Below, piece by piece: positions 55,101 to 64,000 of a DNA stretch of 64,000 nt; position 1 is the stretch's first letter; every line of letters begins with the position of its first letter. The stretch is from Biomphalaria glabrata (lineage: Eukaryota; Mollusca; Gastropoda; Planorbidae), in contig NC_074716.1 of NCBI RefSeq assembly GCF_947242115.1, forward strand, positions 41,060,639 to 41,124,638, read 5' to 3'. The notes beneath the pieces were generated by a model. The model did no database searches and was not told where the DNA came from. It saw only the letters and a program-made list of their open reading frames with translations. The translations under genes were made by a program, and so were the position numbers.

Positions 55101-56627
55101 CATGTTAACATACGAAGACGGACTCCTGTTGAAAGGAGAACAAATAATCATACCGATATCACTTCGCAAAGAAATAGAAGAAAAACTTCATGCAGCACAT
55201 CTGGGAGTAGACTCAATGAAAAGAAGAGCAAAAGAAACAGTTTTCTGGCCTGGATTATCAGCTCGAATACAGGAAATAGCCAACTCATGCTACATTTGTC
55301 AGAAAAATAAACCAGCAAACCAGAGAGAAGAACTAATACATCACGAAATAGGTTCTAATCCGTGGGACAAGATTGGAATTGATTTATTTCAAATGTGTGA
55401 CCAACAATATCTAGCCATAGTGGACTATTATTCAAATTTCATAGAGGTAGAAAACATGCAGTTGACAACAACACACGCAATTATAAAGAAACTGAAAGTT
55501 TTATTTGCAAGATATGGGGTGCCCAAAGTTTGTATATCTGATAGCGGACCTCAGTTCACATCGGAATATTTTTCCAAATTTATGATGGAATGGGGAGTGA
55601 CTCATTTGAAATCTTCTCCAGGACACCATCAATCCAATGGAAAAGCTGAGTCAGCAGTTAAAATTTTGAAGAACATAATGAAGAAATCTAGAGAATCAAA
55701 GTCAGATGCTTATGAAGCTCTTCTGGAATTTAGAAATACTCCAAGGCAAGACACAAATCTAAGCCCAGTTCAGATGTTTTTTGGTCGGATGACTCGAACA
55801 CTGATACCAAACAAAAGGAGTAACATTAAGATTTCTACATGTCAAGAGAACATTATGAGAAGGAAAGAAAAACGTCAGATGAGTGTAAAAACATCTTATG
55901 ATAAGAGGTCAAGAAATTTAAGTCAGCTGAAAACTGGACAGATGGTCTATTTCCAATCTCCTAATGACCCTACATGGAGACGTGGAAGAATCCAGTCTCA
56001 AGTCAATCAGAGAGCTTACATTATTCGATGTGACAATGGTGCAGTGTACCAAAGAAACAGAGTGCATATTAACCCGAACAGAGAAACAGAAGAAGATATA
56101 TTTCCCGATACTGATAACAACATACAGGACAATAGAACTCAGGATCAACACGTTCGCCACTCATCAACTCATCATTCCCTGCGACCAAGGGATCAGTTGA
56201 AGAAACCGACAAGATTCAATGACTATGTGTCTTAATGAACTATTGAATGTTGATTTTTAAATGTGATATGTTTCATATTGATTGAAGCGTATACATGTTA
56301 CGTTTAGTTGTTTATGTTGTTGTTGTTTTATTTTTTTTCTATGATACTCCCCGAAATGTTTTATTTTTTTATTTTTTTTAAAGAAAAGGGGATGTTGATA
56401 TGGTGCGCTTGAACTTGGCTTGTATTGGCTACCTAGAAGGGGGCCCGAGGTTTGACACCCGACTCGGGCAGAGTTGTGTTTACTGAGCGCCTAAAGGCAG
56501 CACGGAAAACCAACTCCTAGATACCCCTCCCTCCACTGGTCCACAAATGAGATTGGACCAAAGCGCTCTGAGCATGCTATAAGCATGAAAGTAGCGCTAT
56601 ATAAAAGCTATAATAATAATAATAATA
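52136..56627 (+). mobile_element. SINE-3 (tRNA-derived), split by the LTR element
   Basis: The head 52136-52165 (GGGAAGCGTGGTCGAGAGG, A-box-like) and the body 56409-56627 (TTGAACTTGGCTTGTATTGG, B-box-like CCCGAGGTTTGACACCCGAC, GGTCCACAAATGAGATTGG, GTAGCGCTATATAAAAGC) are the two halves. The 3' tail is (ATA)n. The flanking duplication ATGACTG belongs to this SINE insertion. Confidence 0.75.
52166..56408 (+). mobile_element. Ty3/gypsy LTR retrotransposon, old virus-like copy, broken
   Basis: Parts in order, all plus strand: a short 5' repeat of about 117 bp starting TGTTGATATGG (52166-52282), a primer-binding-like TGGTGGCAGCGG directly after it, gag (about 52.4-53.0 kb), a zinc-knuckle region, an aspartic protease (DSGADVN, about 53.3 kb), reverse transcriptase (YVDDI, about 53.7-54.4 kb), RNase H (about 54.5-54.9 kb), and integrase with an HHCC zinc region and DDE core (about 55.2-55.8 kb). 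A polypurine tract AAAGAAAAGGGGA precedes the 3' copy of the first 16 bp of the repeat (56393-56408). The layout and words fit a mag-like Ty3/gypsy lineage. Coding parts are nearly continuous with about two breaks, and the 3' repeat is almost wholly absent, so it is a fossil, probably of fairly recent origin given its position inside a SINE. Confidence 0.92.
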
Positions 56628-56672
56628 ATGACTGCTTCAAACTAAGTGATACTACTACGCTGAATATAAGTT

Positions 56673-56961
56673 TTTGTTTTTTTAAATTATTCTCTTTGTT
56701 TTTCTTGTTTACATTTGCAATCTATTTACTTAGCATTTATGTGGCTTTTATTACGTGGACAAGTTTTGACCACATAAAGGGGTCTCTGGGTCAGATAAGT
56801 TTGAGAACCACTGATCTATCTAATGTAAACACTTCACAAGTTACATTTCAGTTAAACTAATGTGAATGTATAATTTGTTTCTATAGTTATAATGTATTTT
56901 TAATGCACATAGTGTAAGACAAATTTCCTCATGGATAAAAAAGATTATAATAATAATAATG

Positions 56962-57002
<41 letters not shown>

Positions 57003-57004
57003 CT
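56673..57004. other. intergenic with (AAT)n microsatellite and an isolated hAT-type end
   Basis: AAGTTTGAGAACCACTG near 56796-56812 is a hAT-type terminus. An (AAT)n run occupies about 56948-57001. No gene. Confidence 0.5.
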
Positions 57005-57495
57005 CGCAGTAACTTCATCACTGCAGAAAATGGCTGGGCAGTTCCAGTGCTCATTACACATTCGGTGTCATCAAATGGTCTGACACCGACCTACGTGACA
57101 TTGACAGGATCACGTGGAAATTATTGATGTTTTAACCCCCAAGTTCTCCACCATAAGGCTATACCTGCCCAGGAAGGATGGAGGCCGTGGATTGCAGAAC
57201 ATCTTCAAACTGTGTAAGACGCAAGTTTCCAAAATACGATCAAAACTGCACGCCTCCAGCGATGAACTAGTTTCCTTCCTACGCAAATATGACTCTGAAG
57301 CAACCCCCCTGAACCTACAATATACAGATGTCAATGTCGGTTTGGAGGACGTAGGGCATGAGATTCGCCAATGGGATGAAAAAACACTTATATAATACAG
57401 AAGATGATTACGTCATATGCATCATGCATCTAGTCATGCATGTTAACCAATGACTTAATTCTACCAAGTCACTGGTTTTCCTGGCTGGCTCAGAC
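57005..57495 (+). pseudogene. LINE RT fragment
   Basis: A plus-strand frame reads LTPKFSTIRLYLPRKDGGRG LQNIFKLCKTQVSKIRSKL, the LYLPRxxGGRGL motif of several non-LTR RTs. It ends in GHEIRQWDEK. Upstream codons are in other frames. The tail at 57425-57490 is the dispersed repeat also seen at 37430-37540. Confidence 0.65.
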
Positions 57496-57656
57496 AACCG
57501 ATTTTATGCTTTAATTAAGTGATTTTAATAATTTATTTATAAAGCGCTGTTAACAAACAAAATGTAGGCTCATGGCGCTGTAATAACATTACCAGTAAGT
57601 GGTAAGTGGAATTTTTTTTTGTTACTCCTAATAACTGACATTTTTCTATGTGGAAA

Positions 57657-60359
57657 GACAAAATAGCGCGAACAAAATAGCGCCGACAAAATAGCGCGAA
57701 AAAAACATTAAACATAAATATGCAAACAGTAAGCAAAAATTATAATAAGCTAAAATGAATAATTTCAAAATATATCATTTATTTACATTCCAAAAGTGCA
57801 CTTTGAAAACAGGCAAAGATACTTGTCACATTTACACACACACACACAAACTTTCACAAAGTTAAATTGTAGGAAATGTCACTGTGACAAGTCAAAAGCT
57901 TGCTGTCAGAGTCACTCAAATTTATCACTATTATCACTATCGCATTAATCATTATTTACTATTATTTATTTATTTTATTTTAATTATTTCTCTGCTCTAT
58001 CCCCAATTTCTCCACCCGCCCCACCTTTTCCTCTTCAGGCTAGACTTGGTCCACCACCTTGGCGTCCTTTCATTTATCTGCCCTTGATCGGGGAAAGATA
58101 AACACGCAATCTCTTTGGTCTTACCGGCCGGATGTCTGACAATCGCTGTTGACACCACCTTGGGTGGAATGCAAACCATTCTTTCTCCCCCCCCCTCTCC
58201 CACGTCTCTCTTAGATCAAAGAGATTACTCGGGTCAACACGCCTCGTGGCACTCCCAGGTGCGACTCTTGTCGGATTCACCCACGTGTAAGATAATTCTT
58301 AGCCTAGGACATTTCCTGTTTCCGCACATATCTCCCGGCCTATATAAGGTAGAGTAAGGCGGAATAGACATTCTCTCATTTCTCATTCTATCTGAGCAAT
58401 CGAGTCTGGACTATATCATTTATTCTCTCCTAGAGGAATACCTGGTGGTAAGCCGAACTAAATCACAAGTTCCACTTAATTACTTTGTGTATATTTCTCG
58501 CCGAGTATCACTATGTGTATTTTATTATTTCATTGATATTTAATTAGTGCATTGTGTATTTCTCACTGGCGTAAGTAGAAAACATAAACATGGCATATGT
58601 ATTTATTTATGTATTGCATTAATCTATTAATGCTACGTTGCTCAATTGATCGTTGACGCAACCATGTATATCTTATTTTATTTCCTTTATCTCGGCTGAC
58701 CGCCTTGATAATTTTCCTAGCGCACCAATACTGCGCTTAGAGAAGATATATGAATTATCTCCCCCTTTACTCATTTTACTTGAACGAGAGTTGCGCCCCT
58801 TGAATGGACACCCTCTCCATTCATGCGAGCTCCATTGTTCTCGGCCGACGGTCGTATGTAAACAAACCGTCATGGTCGCTGACCACCGCCCACCCCCCCC
58901 CCTTTTTTCTCTTCCAACTTGTGTTGATTATTTGAGATTATTATTTCCCCTTATATGTATATTTTTATATTATTATTTCCCCTTTTATGTACATTTCTAT
59001 ATTGCTACTATCTGCCATCTATTTTCCAAATCCCATTTGTCATCATCTCCACATTGTGCTCTAAAGCAATGTTACCAATCTGACGAATGCACCTCAGTCG
59101 AGGGCATCGATAAGATGCTTGAGAGACATGTTCTAACTTGTCTTTATTTATCCGCAGCATCCCTCAGGTGTCTTCCTATTTGCTGTTCAGTGTCTACTCG
59201 ACACTACTTAACTATTCGCCTATTTGTTTGGATCACCTGCCTATTTATTTGGCATTGTCTGCCTAGTCAACTGCCCATTTGTTTGGATCTATTGCCTATG
59301 CACTTAGTGCTATTCAGCACTGCACTCCTGCCTATTTGCGATTGAGTATCATCTACAGCCAACGTCGATCTACTCAACTCTACCACTTGGCGCTATCGGC
59401 TCCACTGCCCGCCTATTCGACAGCCCACCTGTCAACTCATTGGGTCGACGTCCCTATAGACCCAGAGTCTGTGCGAGACGTCCTAGCTACGCCAACCCTC
59501 TGCAACTCACTGGACTTACCCTGTTAAATACGCTGCCCACGGCAGATAAGCTCTGCCCGCAGTACCCTTGTGCCCACGGTAGCCGGCCACCCGCCCTACT
59601 ATGCCCACTACAGATATCAGAACTTTGGATTGAGACTCCACAAGAACTATATCACCGGCGTCCCTCTACCCGCTAGAGCGCCACCTCCAACTGCAGAACC
59701 TCAAGCCAGGACACAGCCAGCTGCGACCCAAGCAGGACAACCAGCTAAGTCAGAGGACAAAGTGACATACTCTCCTATTAAGTGCAAGAGTGATGATTAA
59801 ATATAGTATCGATTAGAGATAGATGCAAATCCTCCCCCTTTTTATTCTTCTATGTAAATATTTATGTAAATAAATATTCTTCATTTTAACTTTTGTATCT
59901 CTCTTTCATTGCTTGTCTCGTTGCATGCCTGCTCCCGATTTATATGCTGACATGTTGGTGTGTGATAGCTTTCAAAAATAATCATCCCCTAGACAGTAAA
60001 CGCCCCAAACACACGCCACATTCGCTAACCTGTCACAGTCACGTAGAAATTCCATCACTGCTTGAACGGGGTCACTACATTTCAAAATCCTATTTTTTAG
60101 CAAGTTATGCATTTTAAACATTGGTGAAAAAGGGAATGATATAAAATTTAAAGTACTCTCGTTCTCTGTAAATATGGTATACTTTCAGATCTATTAATAT
60201 TGAAAAAGATAGAGACATCGACAAAAATGCTACCCAGAAATTAAATTACTAATAATTCGGTACTTTTATACACATCGTCCGCGCTATTTTGTCTTGCGCT
60301 ATTTTGTCCGGAAATTTCGCGGCATTTTGTCGGCGCTATTTTGTCCGCGCTATTTTGTC
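57657..60359. mobile_element. TIR element with GACAAAATAGCGC repeats, split by a solo LTR
   Basis: The left end 57657-57699 has three spaced copies of GACAAAATAGCGC-type words. The right end 60270-60359 has five in the opposite orientation (GCGCTATTTTGTC). The element without the LTR would be about 0.55 kb and has no coding capacity. The superfamily is not assigned and no target duplication was found. Confidence 0.7.
57883..60037. mobile_element. solo LTR of an LTR retrotransposon (fossil), about 2.16 kb
   Basis: It begins TGTGACAAGTC and ends CTAACCTGTCACA, flanked by GTCAC on both sides (57878-57882 and 60038-60042), a 5-bp duplication. A TATATAAGG box (58341-58349) and a downstream AATAAA (59869-59874) fit an LTR promoter and polyadenylation site on the plus strand. 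The block is more GC-rich than its surroundings. No internal region or second LTR is present. Long open frames inside it are not convincing proteins. The family cannot be fixed from an LTR alone. Confidence 0.7.
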
Positions 60360-60423
60360 GGGTCACCATTACATCTAGATTGGAAATCAGAAACAAATTC
60401 TTATCCTCGATTGTCGATTCACA

Positions 60424-60425
<2 letters not shown>

Positions 60426-60488
<63 letters not shown>
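60426..60488. repeat. (AT)n microsatellite
   Basis: An uninterrupted AT run of about 60 bp; it resumes at 60975-60993 beyond the inserted LTR-like block. Confidence 0.95.
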
Positions 60489-60491
<3 letters not shown>

Positions 60492-60974
60492 AGTAACTCC
60501 AGTGGCGGACCGAAAGGGTTAATGTGTGCGCGGCCTAGTGATACACACGACTCAGGCCAATCACACAGGTCAACGGGTCAACGGCTGTCGATAGACAAGG
60601 GACAGTACTGCTAGTTCACGCAAGTATGACCTGTGTTGAGGTCATGTGATCAAGAGCCTTGACGGTCGAGAGACACGGTGTGTAACAAGAGACAGTTGAT
60701 TCCAGAACAGCAAGGCATAAGGACTGTGGTACCTTTGGTACCTTCGAAAATGTAGCTGTACGAGCTAGAGAGACTTGTTAAGTTAGGCAGTTCTATTGTG
60801 TTAAAGCATTTGAATTTGATGTAGCCAATTGTGTTGAATTGGCTGTTGATGTAATTGTCATTAAATCGCCACTTTGTTACTAGAAGCTCTTGTTGTCAAG
60901 TTCTTGTGTTAGATGTGCTGTTGTCTTGTTGTTAAGTAGTGTTTGCAGATGGCCTGGTAGAGAAGATCGTAACA
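60489..60974. mobile_element. probable solo LTR inserted in the AT microsatellite
   Basis: The 486-bp unit begins TGTAGTAACTCC and ends GATCGTAACA (TG...CA ends). AT-run sequence flanks both sides, so any target duplication is hidden in the microsatellite. The sequence contains ATTAAA but no conserved frame. An LTR origin is inferred from the ends and size. Confidence 0.5.
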
Positions 60975-60999
60975 ATATATATATATATATATATTTATG

Positions 61000-61365
61000 T
61001 ACATAACTCTTTTTTTCAAGCTGTAAGGAAAGTCGCCCCAAATCTAGGAAAATCCATCTTTTCTGTTTTACAAAAGTAATGATCTTTAGTGTTCAAAGTT
61101 TAGAAATAATGCAAAATCATTTCTCGGATATTGTTTAGAATGGGCTATTAATCACAGAACTATATATTCACGCAAATATATGAAACAAAGCCATGTCCTG
61201 TTAGTTTCCATTGAGATAATGTTTCAAAAATCCTAGATCGAAATAATTCATGTCTGTTGATTTTAAGACTAATACTAAGACTGCTTAATTGATCCATAAG
61301 GAAATTTGTTGTGATTACAAGGACTATTTTTCTCATATAAAGACAATACAACAGAACCTTTTACC
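61000..61365. other. intergenic, no gene seen
   Basis: AT-rich. It ends where the 3' tail of the RTE LINE begins (CTTTTACCTTTACCTATCCC). Confidence 0.4.
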
Positions 61366-61377
61366 TTTACCTATCCC

Positions 61378-62337
61378 TTAGTCTGTTGGACCGTTGGGGC
61401 ACCAGGCAAGATTTGTCGACCGTCTTTCTCCATTCCTCCCTTTTTTTGCCTTGTTCAGAACCTCTCTCAATGGCAGGCCTGTCCATTCTTTAATGTTGTC
61501 CTCCCATCGCTTTTTCTGTCTGCCTCTTCTTCTTTTCCCTGGCACTGTTCCCTGAAGAAAGGTCTTTGCGAGCCCCGTAGATCTTGTAATGTGGCCAAAG
61601 GTTTTAAGCTTTCGTTTTTTCACAATAGTAAGCAGGTCGTCATGAGCTCCGATCGCTACAGTAACCCTGTCTCTGATTTCTTGGTTTGTGATGCGGTCTT
61701 TGAATGTGATGCCTAGGATCCTTCTGTAGCATCTCAATTCCATTGCTAGGATCCTCCTCTCAAGCTCTGCATTCAACGTCCACGACTCACAAGCATATAA
61801 AAATGTGGCCATGACCAGAGAGCGCATCAGTCTAATTTTGGTGCCGAGGGGTAAGCCCTTATCTTTCCATATTATTTTAAGTTTTGAAAGGGCTGCTGTG
61901 GACTGTGCTATTCGGGCCAATAATTCGGGTTTTGTTTCCTCATCTGAGACAATAGCTCCGAGGTATTTGAAGCTGTTAACACTAGTTAGCTTTTCACCTC
62001 CAATACTGATGCCTCTTTTAAAGCCCTGATGGCTATTGGTCATAATTTGAGTTTTTTCGGCATTTATTTGCATGCCATATGCTGCGGAAGTCTTGTCAAT
62101 GCGCATCACCAGGTCAGCTAGTTCTTCTTCTGTCCCTGCTAGGCCGTCAATGTCATCTGCGAAGCGCAAGTTAGTAATTCTTCTTCCTCCAATGCTAACA
62201 GTACCTTCATAGCCCTCGAGGGCATCTTCCATTATCCTTTCAAGGAAGATATTGAAGAGTGTTGGTGACAGTAGGCAGCCTTGTCTTACTCCAACTGTGG
62301 TTTTGAACCAGTCCCCAATATTATTGTTGAAATACAC
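61378..62337 (-). pseudogene. RTE LINE RT palm/thumb and C-terminus
   Basis: A 319-codon frame runs from within RT (YFNNNIGDWFKTTVGVRQGC) through FADDIDGLAGTEEEL to the C-terminal stop after NLAWCPNGPTD. The RT catalytic pair is FADD instead of YADD. The frame continues upstream of 62337 in the same register. Confidence 0.88.
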
Positions 62338-63086
62338 CGCACTGGTGGCCTCCTTGTAGAGGTTCTGGATAACTTTGATTATGTTTTTATTAATGTTGTA
62401 CTTTTCAATTGTCGCCCAGAGTGCTACGTGCCATATTCGATCGAAAGCTTTCTTGAGATCAATAAAGACATGGAAAAGATTCTCTTGGTGTTGGAGATAC
62501 TTCTCACAGAGTATTCTGAGGTTTAGGATTTGCTCTGTTGTGCTGCGACCTTGTCTAAAACCTGCTTGTTCTTCTGATATGATGTTGTCTGCTATCGGTT
62601 TTAGCCGGTTTAATATGATTTTTAACAGTACTTTGCTGGGATGACTTATGAGGCTGATGGTGCGATAGTTTTGACAGAGTTGTAAGTTGCCTTTCTTTGG
62701 AAGGGTTATTATGAGTGATTGGGTCCAGGGTTTGGGCCAATCTCCTGATTGCCAGATCTTGTTTCAAATCATATAGAGTGCGTTTATCATAGTTTCTCCT
62801 CCCGCCTGAAGAAGTTCGCCAGGAATGTTGTCAACTCCGGCCGATTTTCCCTTTTTCAGGGCTTTTACTGCTGCTGCTACTTCCGAGCGAAGAATCGGAT
62901 AGTCGTCAATGTTGGAAACTGTCGGGACATTTAGTATCTCTGGATCTCCTGAGATTTCAAAGTTATACAACTCTGAACAGTATTCCGTCCATCTTTTCAA
63001 CACATCTTTGTCCTCGGTTAAGCATTTGTTGTTTTTGTCTTGTATTGTGTTGGTTCTTCCATGCATTGAAGTAGTGAGGTCCTTTA

Positions 63087-63999
63087 CTAATTGGTACGCT
63101 TTTTGCTGTTGTTTCTATTAAGTCCCTGTTCAATTACTTGACACTTATTCTCTATCCACTTTTTCTTCGCTTCTTTCATTCCCTTTCTAATCAGTTTGTT
63201 GACGCTTTTGTATTCTTGGACATATTTTGGGTCGGACAGCTTTTTCCCTTTAAGCTCCCGTCGCTTGTCACAGAGTTGGAGTATATCCTCTGTTACCCAG
63301 GGTTTTTTGGGCGGGCGGAGCTTCCCTAATATTTCTAGGGCTGTATCTGTGACTGCTGTGTTTAGCATATTGACTTGCGTATCGATATCCTGGTCATTGG
63401 AGTCCAAGATGTTGAGGGCTGCAAAGCGTCCTCCTACTTGTGCCTCGAAAATGGCAGCTACTTGGGGGTCTTTCAGCTTGTCCAGGTCAAATTTTATCCT
63501 GGTAGGTCCTTGTTTTGTTACCTTTTTTAGGTGTACTTTAAGGGTCATCATAACAAGGTCATGGTCGCTTCCAATGTCAGCTCCAGGAAAACTTCTTGTT
63601 TTAGCTGTATGGATGCTTGTCTTAAAACGCTGTTGCACCATGATATAGTCTATCTGGTTGTGGTGCTCTCCGTTCGGACTGTGCCATGTGGTTATACGCG
63701 ATTTTTTGTGGCATCCTAGTGTATTAGCCAGTAAGAGATTGTTGTATTTCGCAAATTCTAATAGTCTTTGACCTCGTTCATTGGTTGAGAGGTTACTGTA
63801 TTTTCCACAAGTGCCTTTCCAGGTTTGATAGGAGTCACTTCCTACTTTGGCATTCCAGTCTACTTGTACAACAAGGATGTCCTTTTTCGGGACCTTATTG
63901 ACCACTTCCTGTAATTGATCATAAAACTCTTCTACTGCCTCATCGTCATATGTTGATGTAGGAGCGTAGGCTTGAATGATGGTGATATTGAAGGGTGAT
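63087..63999 (-). pseudogene. RTE LINE endonuclease domain, 5' end outside the window
   Basis: The frame from the window edge reads SPFNITIIQAYAPTSTYDDE, then VDWNAKVGSD and SDHDLVMMTLKV, the apurinic-endonuclease-type motifs (the usual GDxNAKVG appears here as VDWNAKVG). A linker with KPWVTEDILQLCDKRRELK follows. The frame is lost at about 63100 by a one-base change in an A run. The N-terminal catalytic part lies beyond the window. Confidence 0.88.
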
Positions 64000-64000
64000 G

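Larger units (their letters stand above)
51533..56672 (+). repeat. repeat D copy, interrupted by a SINE and an LTR element
   Basis: The left part 51533-52135 starts ACAAAGCTTATATCAACTCA and includes (CTGT)-like sequence and the tRNA-like segment (CTGGCACAATGGTTAGTGTG ... CGAATTCGAACTC). The right part 56628-56672 ends GAATATAAGTTTTTG. The direct repeats ATGACTG at 52129-52135 and 56628-56634 bracket the insertion. The outer ends AAAGCTTATAT and ATATAAG(C)TTTTT are inverted. Confidence 0.75.
61366..64000 (-). mobile_element. RTE-clade LINE, running off the window end
   Basis: On the minus strand the order is endonuclease (from the window edge: IIQAYAPT, then SDHDLVMMTLKV), RT, and C-terminal region. 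RT marks are GKSAGVDNIPGEL, AGFRQGRST-like sequence, VRQGCLLSPTLFNIFLERIM and FADDIDG. The C-terminus has LYACESWTL, FGHITRS and GKRRRGRQKKRWEDNIKEW, as in RTE/BovB-type elements. Two frame changes are visible in the window, near 63100 and near 62765, so this copy is inactive. Its 3' end words recur in repeat F at 13.5 and 18.4 kb. Confidence 0.9.

Noticed and set aside
58653-59800. Open frames of 230 and 76 codons as host genes
   Set aside because: They lie within the solo LTR, overlap one another in different frames and show no recognisable domain.

Overview
The window reads as AT-rich, repeat-dense nuclear DNA of a mollusc, most likely a heterobranch (possibly freshwater pulmonate) gastropod. 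The grounds are spliced genes with GT-AG introns, an H-type lectin of the kind expanded in snails, tRNA-derived SINEs, RTE- and I-like LINEs, a Ty3/gypsy-type LTR element, many 8-bp-TSD DNA elements and long microsatellites. The species is an inference; nothing here fixes it.

Host genes. SMG9 (nonsense-mediated decay GTPase-like factor) lies on the minus strand at 3.5-5.1 kb as one uninterrupted 522-codon frame. A secreted, somatomedin-B-bearing ectodomain protein of 559 codons lies on the minus strand at 20.8-22.5 kb, with a 40-bp tandem repeat just upstream. A complete six-exon CRYL1 (lambda-crystallin / L-gulonate 3-dehydrogenase) gene runs on the plus strand from 26.6 to 37.0 kb; all phases join and it encodes 316 residues. 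A two-exon secreted coiled-coil H-type lectin (285 residues) runs on the plus strand from 43.3 to 51.5 kb across a 7.3-kb intron. A possible small cysteine-containing secreted peptide sits at 1.2-1.5 kb. The genes are unrelated singletons, not an operon or pathway.

Mobile DNA fills most of the rest. 2.26-2.73 kb: a hAT-type MITE with a perfect 8-bp TSD. 5.4-11.4 kb: three nested elements (outer hAT-like ends, a 2-kb element with TIR CACTGGCGGATCCAG, and a 5'-truncated I-like LINE). 13.5-14.5 and 18.4-18.9 kb: RTE-like 3' ends, one split by a SINE. 15.7-18.2 kb: a second, inverted copy of the TIR element, sitting inside a tRNA-derived SINE. A third, decayed copy lies near 38.8-40.4 kb. 46.3-49.9 kb: a probable hAT (DUF4371/ZMYM1-like) transposon in the lectin intron, itself carrying a 1.67-kb element with a perfect TSD. 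51.5-56.7 kb: a repeat hosting a SINE that hosts a Ty3/gypsy element. 57.7-60.4 kb: a TIR element hosting a 2.2-kb solo LTR. 60.5-61.0 kb: a probable second solo LTR in an AT microsatellite. 61.4-64.0 kb: an RTE-clade LINE running off the window.

Tandem repeats are prominent: a 24-bp minisatellite of about 55 units (40.75-42.06 kb) with an 11-unit higher-order period, a 39-bp array, a 22-bp array, a 40-bp array, and hairpin-bearing 97-bp arrays inside the TIR element. I saw no CRISPR array, rRNA, free-standing tRNA gene or bacterial-type operon, and no convincing new multi-gene system. The most distinctive objects are the hairpin/telomere-motif TIR family and the stacked insertions that can be dated relative to one another.
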